The notes under the pieces: generated by a model
What the model was told of the DNA's origin: nothing
Databases searched by the model: none
What the model saw: only the letters and a program-made list of their open reading frames with translations
Assembly (NCBI GenBank): GCA_023957335.1
Contig: JAMLHC010000003.1
Span: forward strand, 434,001 to 498,000
Reading direction: 5' to 3'
Origin: Bacteroidota bacterium
Lineage (GTDB): Bacteria > Bacteroidota > Bacteroidia > NS11-12g > UBA955
DNA length: 64,000 nt
Part shown: in pieces, positions 35,471-45,100 of the stretch
How positions within the stretch are numbered: the stretch's first letter is position 1
Layout: every line of letters starts with the position of its first letter
Program-made: the position numbers and the translations under genes

Positions 35471-36033
35471 TTGATGTAAAATTTGTCATCTGCCCATTTT
35501 GCAGGATTATTTATTATGTATTCCGATATGGTTTGATACGATTGTTCATTGCGAATGATATGTTCCCAATAATTGCGTTGCCATAATTTTTCATCAAAAC
35601 CCAATAATCCCAATTGTTTGGTAACCGATGATTTATAACCACGAACAAGAGCCCCAATTGTTTGCGAAGGTGACCGTAGGGGCGTTTTGCAAACGCCCAA
35701 AATATCGGATACATTCAATTCGTTTGTCATTTGGGGCGAATGCAATTCGCCCCTACCGTACAACCGGATGATGCCGTGCATATGGTTGGGCATTATGATG
35801 AATTCGCCCAATTCGACATTCGGTCGTATTTCGGGGGTTTTTACCCATTCATCATTTGCAATTTGTCCATATTCATTCAATTTCATTTCCCCATCGACCA
35901 CATCCCCAAAACGACAAATTCTATTCTGACAACAAATGGTAATAAAAAACAAACCCGCCTGCGAATAATCGTATCCTTTTAATCGGATAGACCTGCGGTG
36001 GTGGATATTGGGATTATATTTATTCATCATCAT
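35467..36033 (-). CDS. REP-associated tyrosine transposase (RAYT, Y1/IS200-like)
   Basis: This 188-residue single-strand-specific HUH nuclease belongs to the RAYT group: RRSIRLKGYDYSQAGLFFIT at the start, the HUH motif MPNHMHGI with His84 and His86, and WQRNYWEHIIRNEQSYQTI with the likely catalytic Tyr155. The end, YIINNPAKWADDKF, is the family signature. Residues about 92-122 are encoded by two GC-rich hairpins that look like the REP sequences such enzymes mobilise. The gene sits between hsdS (28 bp away) and hsdR (overlapping by ATGA), so it is cotranscribed with the restriction genes. RAYTs are normally single-copy host-resident genes rather than autonomous transposons. Confidence 0.88.
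   Translation of the reverse strand: MMMNKYNPNIHHRRSIRLKGYDYSQAGLFFITICCQNRICRFGDVVDGEMKLNEYGQIANDEWVKTPEIRPNVELGEFIIMPNHMHGIIRLYGRGELHSPQMTNELNVSDILGVCKTPLRSPSQTIGALVRGYKSSVTKQLGLLGFDEKLWQRNYWEHIIRNEQSYQTISEYIINNPAKWADDKFYIK
35680..35698. repeat. REP-like hairpin inside the RAYT gene (1)
   Basis: GGGCGTTT (35680-35687) pairs with AAACGCCC (35691-35698) around TGC, preceded by GTAG. It encodes part of LGVCKTPLR in the transposase. Confidence 0.65.
35733..35753. repeat. REP-like hairpin inside the RAYT gene (2)
   Basis: GGGGCGAAT (35733-35741) pairs with ATTCGCCCC (35745-35753) around GCA and is followed by TAC. It is read in frame as GRGELHSP on the minus strand. It shares the GTAGGGGCG-type arm with the first hairpin. 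Confidence 0.65.
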
Positions 36034-36060
36034 TAACCATTAACAATTTATCATTAACCA

Positions 36061-37263
36061 TTATTCCACTGTCGCCAACTTAGAAAGCAACAATTCTTTC
36101 AGTTCCGTTAGCTTTTCGTTTTCTTTTCCGAGAATACCAATGTGACGATAAATTCTTAGAAAAGAATTGTTATACCTTTCTAAAGTTTCTGTATCAGGTA
36201 TTGGTATCAATTGTTCTTTAAATAGATCATCTATTGCCAAGTTTTTTACTCCATTTGAGCTATTCTCGTATGTAAATAACACATTCGAGTTATACAAATG
36301 CACAATGCTTGAGAATAGAAAAATTGAAAAATTGTCTTTTGCCTTTATTACTCTACAAAAGTTCGAACAGATAATATCCTTATTCAAATATTCAAGATAT
36401 TCAGATGTAAGTAAAACACTCCTACCAGTTGATTGAGTTGGACTTCCTCCTGAAATTTCAGTTACTATATCGAATGGTTCTAACTTGCGATTTATTAGAT
36501 TTTTAGACAAAATAAACCGTGTAGGTAAATTTCCTATTTGCCCAATATTTGATGTAGGAATATCAGTTCCTCTTATGCAAAAAACTTCTTTATTGTAATT
36601 ATCAATTGCGATATCCTTACCCCAATCTCCACCTAATGTTGAAAGCTTAATATCTTCAAGCTGCCCAACTCGCCACCCTTCCGGCAGATTCTCGAAATCA
36701 ATCCCCTCCACAAACCACTCCCTATAAATCGCCTGTGCGGTTTCTTCCAGTTTTTGTATCAGTTGTTGGTTAAGGGCTATGCGGTTTTGGATGGTGTTGT
36801 ATTCTTTTACGATTTCTCGTTGTTTGTCAATGTGGGGAATGGGGAGTTGCAAGTTTTCAAAATCTTCCCATTCCAAACTGCCTCTTACGCCACCCACTGC
36901 GTGAAAGCAAGCTTCACGGTCAAACTCACTACGAGTAAACCACATCATTAAATATTCGGGTAAAAGTTCTTTTACGTCTTTTACTTCAAATATTGGATAG
37001 GCTTGAGAAATAATCGCTTCATCTAAATCTTTCAACAAAGCAACAGGCATTTTTTTATCTCGCCTTACCTGCATTGTGCTACAAGCAAATTGATTTTTAC
37101 GAATGATTTTATAGTTTTCCATATCTGTTCCAATGATGTTGGCAACAGAAGGAATAAACTGCTTTGAAATACTCAATCCCAAAAGCTGTTGCACTTGCAA
37201 ACCCTTGTTTCGTTCATCAACAAGTCTGATATTTTCGCCAATCCGTCTATAATTTGACTTCAT
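36061..37263 (-). CDS. hsdS: Type I restriction specificity subunit HsdS
   Basis: This 400-residue protein has two target-recognition domains separated by helical spacers. The first half ends in LENLQLPIPHIDKQREIVKEYNTIQNRIALNQQLIQKLEETAQAIYREWF-type sequence (LPIP motif followed by the coiled-coil conserved region). The second half starts PEGWRVGQLEDI and ends with the second helix (EKLTELKELLLSKLATVE). The two recognition domains set the bipartite DNA target of the whole complex, and the target cannot be deduced here. The N-terminus starts directly in a recognition domain, as in several Bacteroidota HsdS. Confidence 0.92.
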   Translation of the reverse strand: MKSNYRRIGENIRLVDERNKGLQVQQLLGLSISKQFIPSVANIIGTDMENYKIIRKNQFACSTMQVRRDKKMPVALLKDLDEAIISQAYPIFEVKDVKELLPEYLMMWFTRSEFDREACFHAVGGVRGSLEWEDFENLQLPIPHIDKQREIVKEYNTIQNRIALNQQLIQKLEETAQAIYREWFVEGIDFENLPEGWRVGQLEDIKLSTLGGDWGKDIAIDNYNKEVFCIRGTDIPTSNIGQIGNLPTRFILSKNLINRKLEPFDIVTEISGGSPTQSTGRSVLLTSEYLEYLNKDIICSNFCRVIKAKDNFSIFLFSSIVHLYNSNVLFTYENSSNGVKNLAIDDLFKEQLIPIPDTETLERYNNSFLRIYRHIGILGKENEKLTELKELLLSKLATVE

Positions 37264-37332
37264 AACCCAATTCTTTAAATATTGTCTGAACCTTGAACTT
37301 CAAGATTGACTTGATTGCTTGATTTTTTCTGT

Positions 37333-37710
37333 TCATTGTTTGTGGTTGTTATTATGAACTCGTTTGTGTTGCAAACTTTTTGCTCCGAAATTTATGAGTA
37401 AACCGATTTCAAGGTTATACGCTTCCACATAATTCATTGCTTGTGCGAGATGAACATCTTCAAGATTAATAATGGCTTTTATTTCTACCATTACTTTATC
37501 TTCAACAAAAAAATCAACTCTTCGTGTGCCGATATCATAACCCTTATATTGTAGAAGCATTTCATGTTCCCTGCTAAACTCAATGCCCTGCATCTGCATT
37601 TCAATGGCTAAAGCTCTCTGATACACCACTTCCTGAAATCCATTACCTAGGTGCTTATGAACTTCCATTGCACAACCAATAATTTTATATGTTAAATCCT
37701 CATGTTTCAT
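37333..37710 (-). CDS. GxxExxY protein (PDDEXK-like), inside the restriction operon
   Basis: This protein of about 125 residues starts at MKHEDLTYKIIG; an upstream ATG at 37794 would run back into hsdM. The name-giving motif is GNGFQEVVYQRAL. Conserved RRVDFFVEDKVMVEIKA has the Asp and Glu-x-Lys spacing of PD-(D/E)XK nucleases. The role of the family is not known. In this operon it stands between hsdM and hsdS, where accessory genes are commonly inserted. Confidence 0.82.
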   Translation of the reverse strand: MKHEDLTYKIIGCAMEVHKHLGNGFQEVVYQRALAIEMQMQGIEFSREHEMLLQYKGYDIGTRRVDFFVEDKVMVEIKAIINLEDVHLAQAMNYVEAYNLEIGLLINFGAKSLQHKRVHNNNHKQ

Positions 37711-37738
37711 AATCAAGTCATCGAATAATCCTTTACAA

Positions 37739-39331
37739 TCATGGTTCAAGACTGATTTTATAGCCCAATTCCTCAAATACTTTAAGTAAATCACCTTTCG
37801 ATTGTTCTTCGGCTTTTAACAGGTCAGCAAATTCGCTTTTTAGCATTTGCATTTTCTCGTCAAAGTCAATGTTCTCATCCCTGTTTACAAATACAATGTA
37901 TTTGCTCGGCACCAGTGAGAAATCTTTTTTGGCTACTTCATCCAACGAAGCAGCATAGCAGAACTCAGGGACATTCTCAATTTCTTTGCATTGCCATTGG
38001 TGGTAAGTGCTTGTAATTTTTAAAATATCTTCTTCGGAAAACTGTATGTATTTTTTCTCAAACGGAATACCCATTTGTCGCAAGTCCATAAACAGGATTT
38101 CTGTTGAACGGTCTCGGTAGTTGCGGGTTTCGTTACCTACTTTTTTGCTCTGTGCTTTTTTGTTTTTGTTTACAATCCACAACGTAACGCTAATATTGGT
38201 GGTATAAAACATATCTTGTGGCAATACCAAAATGGCTTCCACCAAATTATTTTCAATCAGCTTTCTGCGTATTTTATATTCTTCGCCACCACCGCTCAGT
38301 GCACCATTTGCCAAGATAAAACCTGCAACTCCGTTTTCAGAAAGTTTGCTCACCATATTCAAAATCCAACCATAGTTGGCGTTGCTTTTGGGTGGCACAT
38401 CATAACCTCTCCAACGTGGGTCGTCAATCAATTCATTTTCGCCTCTCCAATCTTTTTGGTTAAAAGGTGGGTTTGCCATTATGTAATCGGCTTTCAGGTC
38501 TTTGTGTTGGTCGTCTGCAAAGGTATCGGCTGCTTTTTCGCCTAAGTTTCCACTTATGCCTCGTATGGCAAGATTCATTTTAGCCAGTTTGTAAGTGGTA
38601 TTGGTATACTCTTGTCCGTAAATAGAAATTTCCTTTTTATTGCCGTGGTGTGCTTCAATAAACTTGATACTCTGCACAAACATACCGCCCGAACCACAGG
38701 CAGGGTCATAGATAATGCCCTTGTAAGGTTCAATCATTTCGGCAATCAGGTTTACAATTGTCTTTGGCGTATAGAATTCTCCTTTGCCTTTTCCTTCTGC
38801 CAATGCAAATTTGGAAAGAAAGTATTCATACACTTTGCCAACTAAATCTTGCTTCGGGTCTTTGGTGGTGTCAATGTCGTTGATGGTATCGAGCAGCGAA
38901 GCCAGTTTGGTTACATCTAAACCCAAACGAGAAAAGTAATTGTCGGGCAAGGCACCTTTCAGGGCTTTGTTGTTTTTCTCAATGGTGTGCAGGGCAGTGT
39001 CAATGAGCAAGGCAATGTCGTTTTGCTTGGCTCTTTTTATCAGATAACTCCAACGGCTGGTTTCTTCCAAAAAGAACACATTGTTCATATTGTAGAACTC
39101 GGGCATTTCAATGTATTTCTCTTTGCCTTCGGCAATCAGTTTTGCTCTATGTTCTTCAAACTTGTCGCTGGCAAACTTTAAGAAAATCAGTCCTAACACA
39201 ACGTGTTTGTATTCGGCAGGCTCCACGCTTCCTCTCAATTTATTTGCAGCTTCCCAAAGGGTAACTTCAATTGCTTTTTCTTTTAATTTACCTTGAGCTT
39301 GTCGAACGGGTTGTTTCTTCTGTTTCGCCAT
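37739..39331 (-). CDS. hsdM: Type I methyltransferase subunit HsdM
   Basis: This 530-residue N6-adenine methyltransferase is first in the operon. The AdoMet motif I PACGSGGMF and catalytic motif IV NPPFNQKDW are intact, and the N-terminal helical domain precedes them. Residues 8-16 (PVRQAQGKL) are encoded by a copy of the TTCGACARGCTCA repeat and look like an inserted peptide. With HsdS it protects the host site by methylation. No TAnnTTTG box is obvious directly upstream. Confidence 0.95.
   Translation of the reverse strand: MAKQKKQPVRQAQGKLKEKAIEVTLWEAANKLRGSVEPAEYKHVVLGLIFLKFASDKFEEHRAKLIAEGKEKYIEMPEFYNMNNVFFLEETSRWSYLIKRAKQNDIALLIDTALHTIEKNNKALKGALPDNYFSRLGLDVTKLASLLDTINDIDTTKDPKQDLVGKVYEYFLSKFALAEGKGKGEFYTPKTIVNLIAEMIEPYKGIIYDPACGSGGMFVQSIKFIEAHHGNKKEISIYGQEYTNTTYKLAKMNLAIRGISGNLGEKAADTFADDQHKDLKADYIMANPPFNQKDWRGENELIDDPRWRGYDVPPKSNANYGWILNMVSKLSENGVAGFILANGALSGGGEEYKIRRKLIENNLVEAILVLPQDMFYTTNISVTLWIVNKNKKAQSKKVGNETRNYRDRSTEILFMDLRQMGIPFEKKYIQFSEEDILKITSTYHQWQCKEIENVPEFCYAASLDEVAKKDFSLVPSKYIVFVNRDENIDFDEKMQMLKSEFADLLKAEEQSKGDLLKVFEELGYKISLEP
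39294..39306. repeat. Short dispersed repeat inside the 5' end of hsdM
   Basis: TGAGCTTGTCGAA is one base different from the copy in hsdR at 35051-35063. The two are read in different frames (RQAQ here, STGSA there), which shows that the DNA element, not the peptide, is what was copied. Confidence 0.5.
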
Positions 39332-39677
39332 TTATACTGCTAATATTTTAAATTATTTAAGGGTCTTTGTGAATGCTCCATATTTTGCAAGAATCGGCAA
39401 TGAGTTTCGGCTTACTCGTTGTCCAATTGTTATGTCGTTTCTATGTCCGTGTTCACTTGTCAAAATGGGTTACTTTCTGTTTATGTTTTGGTTGTCAGTT
39501 CTATGTTTGCAGTGTCGTTTTACCATTGACTACCAACTCATAAACATACGCAATACTAAACCAAATTCTATTTCCGTACAAGTTTTTGTTTTCATATAAA
39601 GCTTAAGCCGGTATAGGTTTTAAAGGTTTAATAAGCAGCTACATTTTATGCTAAATTATTGAACCGCTTATCTGTCA

Positions 39678-39709
39678 ATGTGCGGCTTTTTTTATTACAA
39701 TCGCTCAAA
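39678..39709 (+). repeat. Right 32-bp direct repeat of the restriction island
   Basis: It matches 31985-32016 at 31 of 32 positions. Unlike the left copy it has no pairing left arm, so it is not a terminator here. It looks like the displaced half of the original site. Confidence 0.8.
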
Positions 39710-39725
39710 CCTTATGTAATAATCA

Positions 39726-39733
39726 TATCTTTG
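39726..39733 (+). promoter_or_regulatory. -7 box TATCTTTG with long leader for the cold-shock genes
   Basis: TATCTTTG predicts an mRNA leader of about 135 nt before ATG 39876. Long structured leaders are typical of cold-shock mRNAs, but no known box was identified in this one. Confidence 0.45.
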
Positions 39734-39875
39734 CAGCATTAAAATCATCGGGTTTCTACCTGCGCATCACTTGACATTAGTACCTGTTCTGTTGCTTTTT
39801 CAGTTTTTGCTCTTAGGTTTGTGCCACTTATTTTTTAATGCAAAATGACTCAAAACCTAATTAACATAACAACGA

Positions 39876-40310
39876 ATGGCAGACACATTTAACAAAAAAA
39901 ATTTAGAACAGAAAAAAGCAAAGAAAAAAAAGGAAAAGTTAGAGCGAAAGGAAGAACGTAGGGCTAATAACGAAAAAGGCAAAAAACTCGAAGACATGAT
40001 TGCCTATATTGATGAATTTGGTAATATTACAGATGTACCACCGGACAAACAAAACAGGATAGAAATCAACATTGAAGATATCCAATTAGGTGCGGCACCC
40101 GTCATACAAGAAAAGACATTTAGCGGAATTCTTTCTCTATTTTTCCCCGAAAAAGGCTATGGCTTTATTACTGACAGTAAAAGCAAAGAGAGCGTTTTTG
40201 TTCACAGCAACAATTTTCTTGAACCCATAGTTGAAAACGATAAAGTATCGTTTGAAAAAGAAAAGACTCCCAAAGGGTTTGCGGCAATCAATGTCAAAAA
40301 AATCAAATAA
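39876..40310 (+). CDS. Cold-shock-domain protein with basic N-terminal extension
   Basis: This 144-residue protein has a C-terminal cold-shock domain of about 65 residues ([31 protein letters not shown]), where RNP1 reads KGYGFI and RNP2 VFVH. The first 40 residues are very rich in Lys and Glu ([25 protein letters not shown]) and likely form a charged helix that adds RNA binding. The second cold-shock gene follows after 29 bp. Confidence 0.88.
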   Translation: MADTFNKKNLEQKKAKKKKEKLERKEERRANNEKGKKLEDMIAYIDEFGNITDVPPDKQNRIEINIEDIQLGAAPVIQEKTFSGILSLFFPEKGYGFITDSKSKESVFVHSNNFLEPIVENDKVSFEKEKTPKGFAAINVKKIK

Positions 40311-40339
40311 ATTTTTTATCCATATTAATACATAATACA

Positions 40340-40531
40340 ATGCAAGAAGGAACAGTAAAATTCTTTAATGAATCAAAAGGTTTTGGATTTATCACGCCTA
40401 ATGACGGGACAGAAGATGTCTTTGTTCATGTGAGTGGTTTGAAAGACAAAATCAGAGAAAAAGACAGCGTAACGTATGAAATACAGCAAGGCAAGAAAGG
40501 GCTTAATGCTGTCAACGTTAAATTAGCATAA
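40340..40531 (+). CDS. Cold-shock protein, CspA-like
   Basis: This 63-residue single cold-shock domain reads [20 protein letters not shown] (RNP1 KGFGFI), then [10 protein letters not shown] (RNP2 VFVHV). It is a single-stranded nucleic-acid-binding RNA chaperone. It is probably cotranscribed with the larger cold-shock gene and ends before a perfect bidirectional terminator. Confidence 0.93.
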   Translation: MQEGTVKFFNESKGFGFITPNDGTEDVFVHVSGLKDKIREKDSVTYEIQQGKKGLNAVNVKLA

Positions 40532-40549
40532 CACCTCTTTATTCCGGTC

Positions 40550-40573
40550 ATAAAGCTCCCTAGGGAGCTTTAT
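40550..40573. terminator. Bidirectional terminator between csp and CNNM genes
   Basis: ATAAAGCTCCC (40550-40560) and GGGAGCTTTAT (40563-40573) pair perfectly around TA and have A and T runs on both flanks. It serves the convergent gene pair. Confidence 0.85.
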
Positions 40574-40611
40574 TTGTTTATAGCAAATGGGATTGGGATA
40601 CCCGAACAAAA

Positions 40612-41985
40612 TTAACCTTTGTCGGTTTGAACACTCAACTTCACCTTCTCTACCGAATTACGATACATCTTTAATATTTTTGCTTGATATGCACCCAAGT
40701 CGAGAATATCACCTTGTTTTATTTCAATTTCGGGATATTGTTCGGTGATTAATCCCGCAAGAGTATCATAATCCTCGCTTTCATTGAAATGAACAGGCAA
40801 GTAGTTATTGATATCGGAAATATTAAAGTGGGCATTCACAACAAAAGCATTTTCCCCAATTTTTATCACCACCGGGTCTTCGTTGTCATATTCATCTTGA
40901 ATTTCGCCCACCAACTCTTCCAAAATATCCTCCATACTGATAATACCCGTTAATTCGCCTACCTCGTTAGTAACAATCGCCATTTGAATACGTTTTTGCT
41001 GAAAGGTTTTAAGCACATTCTTAATCCTTGCATTTTCCGAAACAAACTCCGGCTCACGCAATATGTTTTTTATTTGGGTAGTTTCGGGCTTATTCAATAC
41101 ATATTTGACAAGATCTTTGGTGTATAAAATACCTTTGATATCATCTAAATCTTCGTCATATACCGGATAGCGCGAATAGCCCTCTTTAATTGCATATTCC
41201 AATGCCTCCTTTACGCTAAAACTAATATCAATTGCAGATACATTTTTTCGCTGTGTTTGAATCTGTGCAACAGTTCTATCATCAAACTTAAACACATTTT
41301 GAATCAAATTGCGTTCTGTTTCTTCGATAGCACCCCCTTCCTGACTTTCAGAAATAATCATCTTCAATTCTTCTTCAGAGTGTACATCATGTATGCCTTG
41401 CACTATATTGACTCCAATAGTTTTAAGCATCAAGTTAGCAAAACCATTCATGAACCATATAACCGGTTTGAAAGTAAAATAAAATGCTTTGAGTGGCATA
41501 GCCACAAAAAAAGTGGTAGCGGTTGGTTTGCGAATAGCAATGGATTTAGGCGCTAATTCGCCAAATACAATATGCAAAACAGTAATAATCACAAAGGCTG
41601 TCGGGAAAGAAGCTTGATGAGCTATATTTAACCAATAGGGATCGGACAACCCGAAAATTCCAAAAAATTTAATAATAACAGGCGTCAGTGCTCCTTCTCC
41701 AACCCAACCCAGACCCAGACTGGCAAGGGTAATACCCAACTGGGTAGCAGCCAGATATGAATCCAAATGATGCACAATGTTCTTGGCAACTCCGGCTAAA
41801 TGTTTATTGGATTTGGAACGAATGTGAATTTGTGAAGTACGAACTTTCACAATAGCAAACTCTGCCGCAACGAAAAATCCGTTGAGGAAAACTAAGAATA
41901 CGGTTAGAAGTAAAAGTGGGAGAGATACCGTCTCAGGGTGTGTTGCAAATAGCAGTATGTTTAGTACCGAGGGCTCAGGGTCCAT
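40612..41985 (-). CDS. CNNM/CorC-type hemolysin-family transporter
   Basis: This 457-residue membrane protein has three parts: a DUF21/CNNM domain (four helices, residues about 15-200, with AATQLGITLASLGLGWVGE), two CBS domains (about 215-340, TQRKNVSAIDIS and ILEELVGEIQDE) and a C-terminal CorC/HlyC domain (about 355-440). Members export or gate Mg2+ or Co2+; the old name 'hemolysin' is misleading. Its promoter box is at 42044-42051. Confidence 0.88.
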   Translation of the reverse strand: MDPEPSVLNILLFATHPETVSLPLLLLTVFLVFLNGFFVAAEFAIVKVRTSQIHIRSKSNKHLAGVAKNIVHHLDSYLAATQLGITLASLGLGWVGEGALTPVIIKFFGIFGLSDPYWLNIAHQASFPTAFVIITVLHIVFGELAPKSIAIRKPTATTFFVAMPLKAFYFTFKPVIWFMNGFANLMLKTIGVNIVQGIHDVHSEEELKMIISESQEGGAIEETERNLIQNVFKFDDRTVAQIQTQRKNVSAIDISFSVKEALEYAIKEGYSRYPVYDEDLDDIKGILYTKDLVKYVLNKPETTQIKNILREPEFVSENARIKNVLKTFQQKRIQMAIVTNEVGELTGIISMEDILEELVGEIQDEYDNEDPVVIKIGENAFVVNAHFNISDINNYLPVHFNESEDYDTLAGLITEQYPEIEIKQGDILDLGAYQAKILKMYRNSVEKVKLSVQTDKG

Positions 41986-42043
41986 ATTGATGATTTTATT
42001 TTCTGTTTCAATGTGTTTTAAAAATTTACATTAAAACAAGGTG

Positions 42044-42051
42044 CAAATTTA
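42044..42051 (-). promoter_or_regulatory. -7 box TAAATTTG for the CNNM gene
   Basis: On the minus strand TAAATTTG precedes the ATG at 41985 by 58 bp. Confidence 0.4.
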
Positions 42052-42162
42052 TACTAAATTATTTCATCTTGTATGTGAAGATTTTTTTAAGGTATTTTGA
42101 ACCTGTCGAATTTAGTTCCTTATACTAAAATTATATTTTCAAACTACACGTCAATACATAAC

Positions 42163-45100
42163 ATGCAAAACGATAATAAAGTTAACTTTCAAAGAATACT
42201 TGACAGCCTTAACCCCAATCAACGCAAGGCAGTTGACCAGATTGACGGACCGGTTATGGTGGTAGCAGGTCCGGGTACAGGCAAAACCCAAATCCTGTCT
42301 GCAAGGATTGCCAATATTCTTATGAGCACCGATGTGGGGGCACAAAGTATTTTGTGTTTAACCTATACGGAAGCCGGGGCGAAGGCAATGCAAAAAAGAT
42401 TGATAGAAATGATTGGTACAGAGGCATATAATGTCAGCGTTCAGACATTTCACTCTTTTGGGGCTCAGGTTATCAGAGAAAATGAAAGTCTTTTTGGCAA
42501 CAGAGCGTTGCAACCACTGTCAGCATTAGAAAATGAGCAGATTTTAAGAGAAATTCTCAATGAATTGTCCTCTTCCAGCGTGCTTAAATCAAACAAAGAA
42601 TACACCTATCATGCTAAATCTTTGAAAGAAATATTTGCTGTCATTAAAACACAAGGATTAAAGCCGGCAAAATTGCTCAAAGACATTGATGATTATATTG
42701 CAGAAATGCCTCTGTTAGATGAATTTAGATATAAAATAAAAAGAGGTGATAATAAGGCAGGCGACCCAAACATAGGTCGCATTGCAAAGACAGAAACTAC
42801 ACTAAACTATCTCAAACAAGCAGTTTCCTTGTACAACGTTTACCTCGACAAAATGGCGCAAAAAAGCCGCTTTGACTTTGCAGATATGCTAATCTGGGTG
42901 CGAGATGCGTTTGAAAAATATCCTAATTTACTTTTATCATACCGCGAAAGATATTTATATATTTTGGTGGATGAATTTCAGGATAATAATGGGATTCAAA
43001 CTCAGATTCTGAATTTGTTAGCAAGTGCAGAAGAACAACCGAACGTCTTTGTTGTGGGTGATGATGACCAAAGTATATTCAGCTTTCAGGGTGCCAACTA
43101 TGAAATTATGTTAAATTTTGACAAGGATTATCACCCTACAACGGTTGTGTTGGATATGAACTATCGTTCATCACAAAAAATCCTTGATGCTTCAAAAGCA
43201 TTGATAGAGAATAATACACAAAGATTGGTGAGCAAAAAATCGGGGCTTATCAAGGAACTCATTGCAAGCAATCCTAATTATAAAGATTTGCCAACAACAC
43301 CACTCATTGTAGAGTATTCGGTTGATAACGAAGAAACTGTGATGGTGGCAGGTGAAATCGAAAAGCTGATTCGAGAACAGAATGTAGAACCTGAAAACAT
43401 TGCTGTAATATATCGAATGCATAAACAAGCAATCGAAATTTCAAACTATTTAGTCTCAAAAGGTATTCCAATTTATACTGCCCGCCCTGTTAATATTCTG
43501 GAAGAGTCTATGATTCAGAATATACTCAAACTGCTTGAATATATTCAACTTGAGAGTAAGAAATCTTTCTTGGGCGACCACTTAGTCTTTGAGATTCTAC
43601 ATTTTGATTGCTTCGAACTTGACGCACTTGATATTGCCAAATTTGCACTTGAAATAGCCCCTAAGAAACAGAAAAACTGGCGTTCCGAAATTGCAGAAAA
43701 AGCCAAAAGACCTTCTCAGTCAGAACTTTTCGAAAACAATAACTTTATTAACAAGTTGAGACGTGTTCACGAGAATCTTGAATATTGGATAAAACAGTCG
43801 TTCAATGTTACCGTAGCTGAGTTGATAGAAAAAATAATTGCCAAGGGCGGCTTCCTGTCACACGCCTTGTCTTCTGAACAGAAGAATTGGAATATGCAAG
43901 TACTCAAAACTTTCTTTGATTATGTGAAAAATGAGACTGAACGCAATCCCTACCTCAAACTTTCCGAGTTTTTGGATGCAATCAAATTGATGAGAGAGTT
44001 GAATTTAAGCATTGAGATTAAAAGAATTTATGGAAGTACAAATGGTGTTAACCTGCTCACAGCGCACGCTTCCAAAGGATTGGAATTTGACCATGTATTC
44101 ATGATTGGTTGCAATGAGAAAACTTGGGTCTCAAGAGATAATAAGCTGCCTTTTGAATTGAGCCGAATACTGCTACACAATAACCCTTATGGCAATGTTA
44201 GCAATGACAAAGGAGCTATGGTTGAAGAAAGCAGAAGGCTGTTTTTTGTTGCACTCACTCGCGCCAAAAAGTCAATACAGATTAGCTATTCCTCTGAACA
44301 TGACAATGAAACACAGTTTATTACCGAACTCATTAGTTCGGGGACGGTAGAACGAAAAGCTGAACATAAATCGGATGACTTAAACCAAAGCACCATCACT
44401 TTAACCAATGATTTTATTGCGGCACAATTTGCTCAACCGGAAAATACGCAATCAAGAAAAGTGGAAGATGCTTGGTTGGACAGTTTTGTAAACAATTACA
44501 GTATGTCGGTTTCGTACCTCAATAAATACTTACAATGTCCGCTGGCTTTTTATTATGAAAAAATACTAAAAATCCCTACTGCCAAAAACAAATACACGGG
44601 TTTTGGAAGTGCAATACACGACACATTGGACGATTGGATAAAAGAAGCCAACAATAACCCAAATCATGAATTTTGGAACGCAGAATGGCTGTGCAATAAG
44701 TTCGAAGAACAGATGGGATATCAGCGTGACGCATTTACTGACGAGGGTTTCAAACACATGCTGGAATATGGAAAAGAAAAACTTATCTATTTCTACAAGC
44801 GAAAGATTGACTATATCCGTAAGGTTCCTAAAATACTCACAGAGCAACGTATTTACACAGAAATTGAAGGAATTAAGATTAATGGAATTGCTGACAGGCT
44901 TGATTTTACAGACAATACCGCTCATTTGATTGACTACAAAACCGGTAGTATTATAAATGGCAAGAAAAAGTTACTTCCTCCGATAGAAGGAGCTGCTTCC
45001 GGCACAACACTAACCGCCCAATATGGCGGTGATTACTGGAGACAGTTGGTATTTTATAAAATTTTAGTGGAAAATTCCGGCTTCAACTGGATAATTGATT

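Larger units (their letters stand above)
39332..39875. other. Gene-free gap holding the right island edge and the cold-shock promoter
   Basis: This 544-bp gap has three parts: about 345 bp upstream of hsdM with no gene I can support; the right 32-bp direct repeat (39678-39709); and a -7 box at 39726-39733 followed by a leader of about 135 nt for the first cold-shock gene. A 76-codon frame at 39369-39599 has no family or codon signal and is left out. Confidence 0.6.

Noticed and set aside
39369..39599. 76-codon frame in the gap before the cold-shock genes
   Set aside because: No signal, family, promoter box or plausible composition; it ends in an AT-rich random stretch.
31985..39709. Integration into a tRNA gene by a phage-type integrase
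   Set aside because: No tRNA-like sequence overlaps the repeats and no integrase gene lies within the island.
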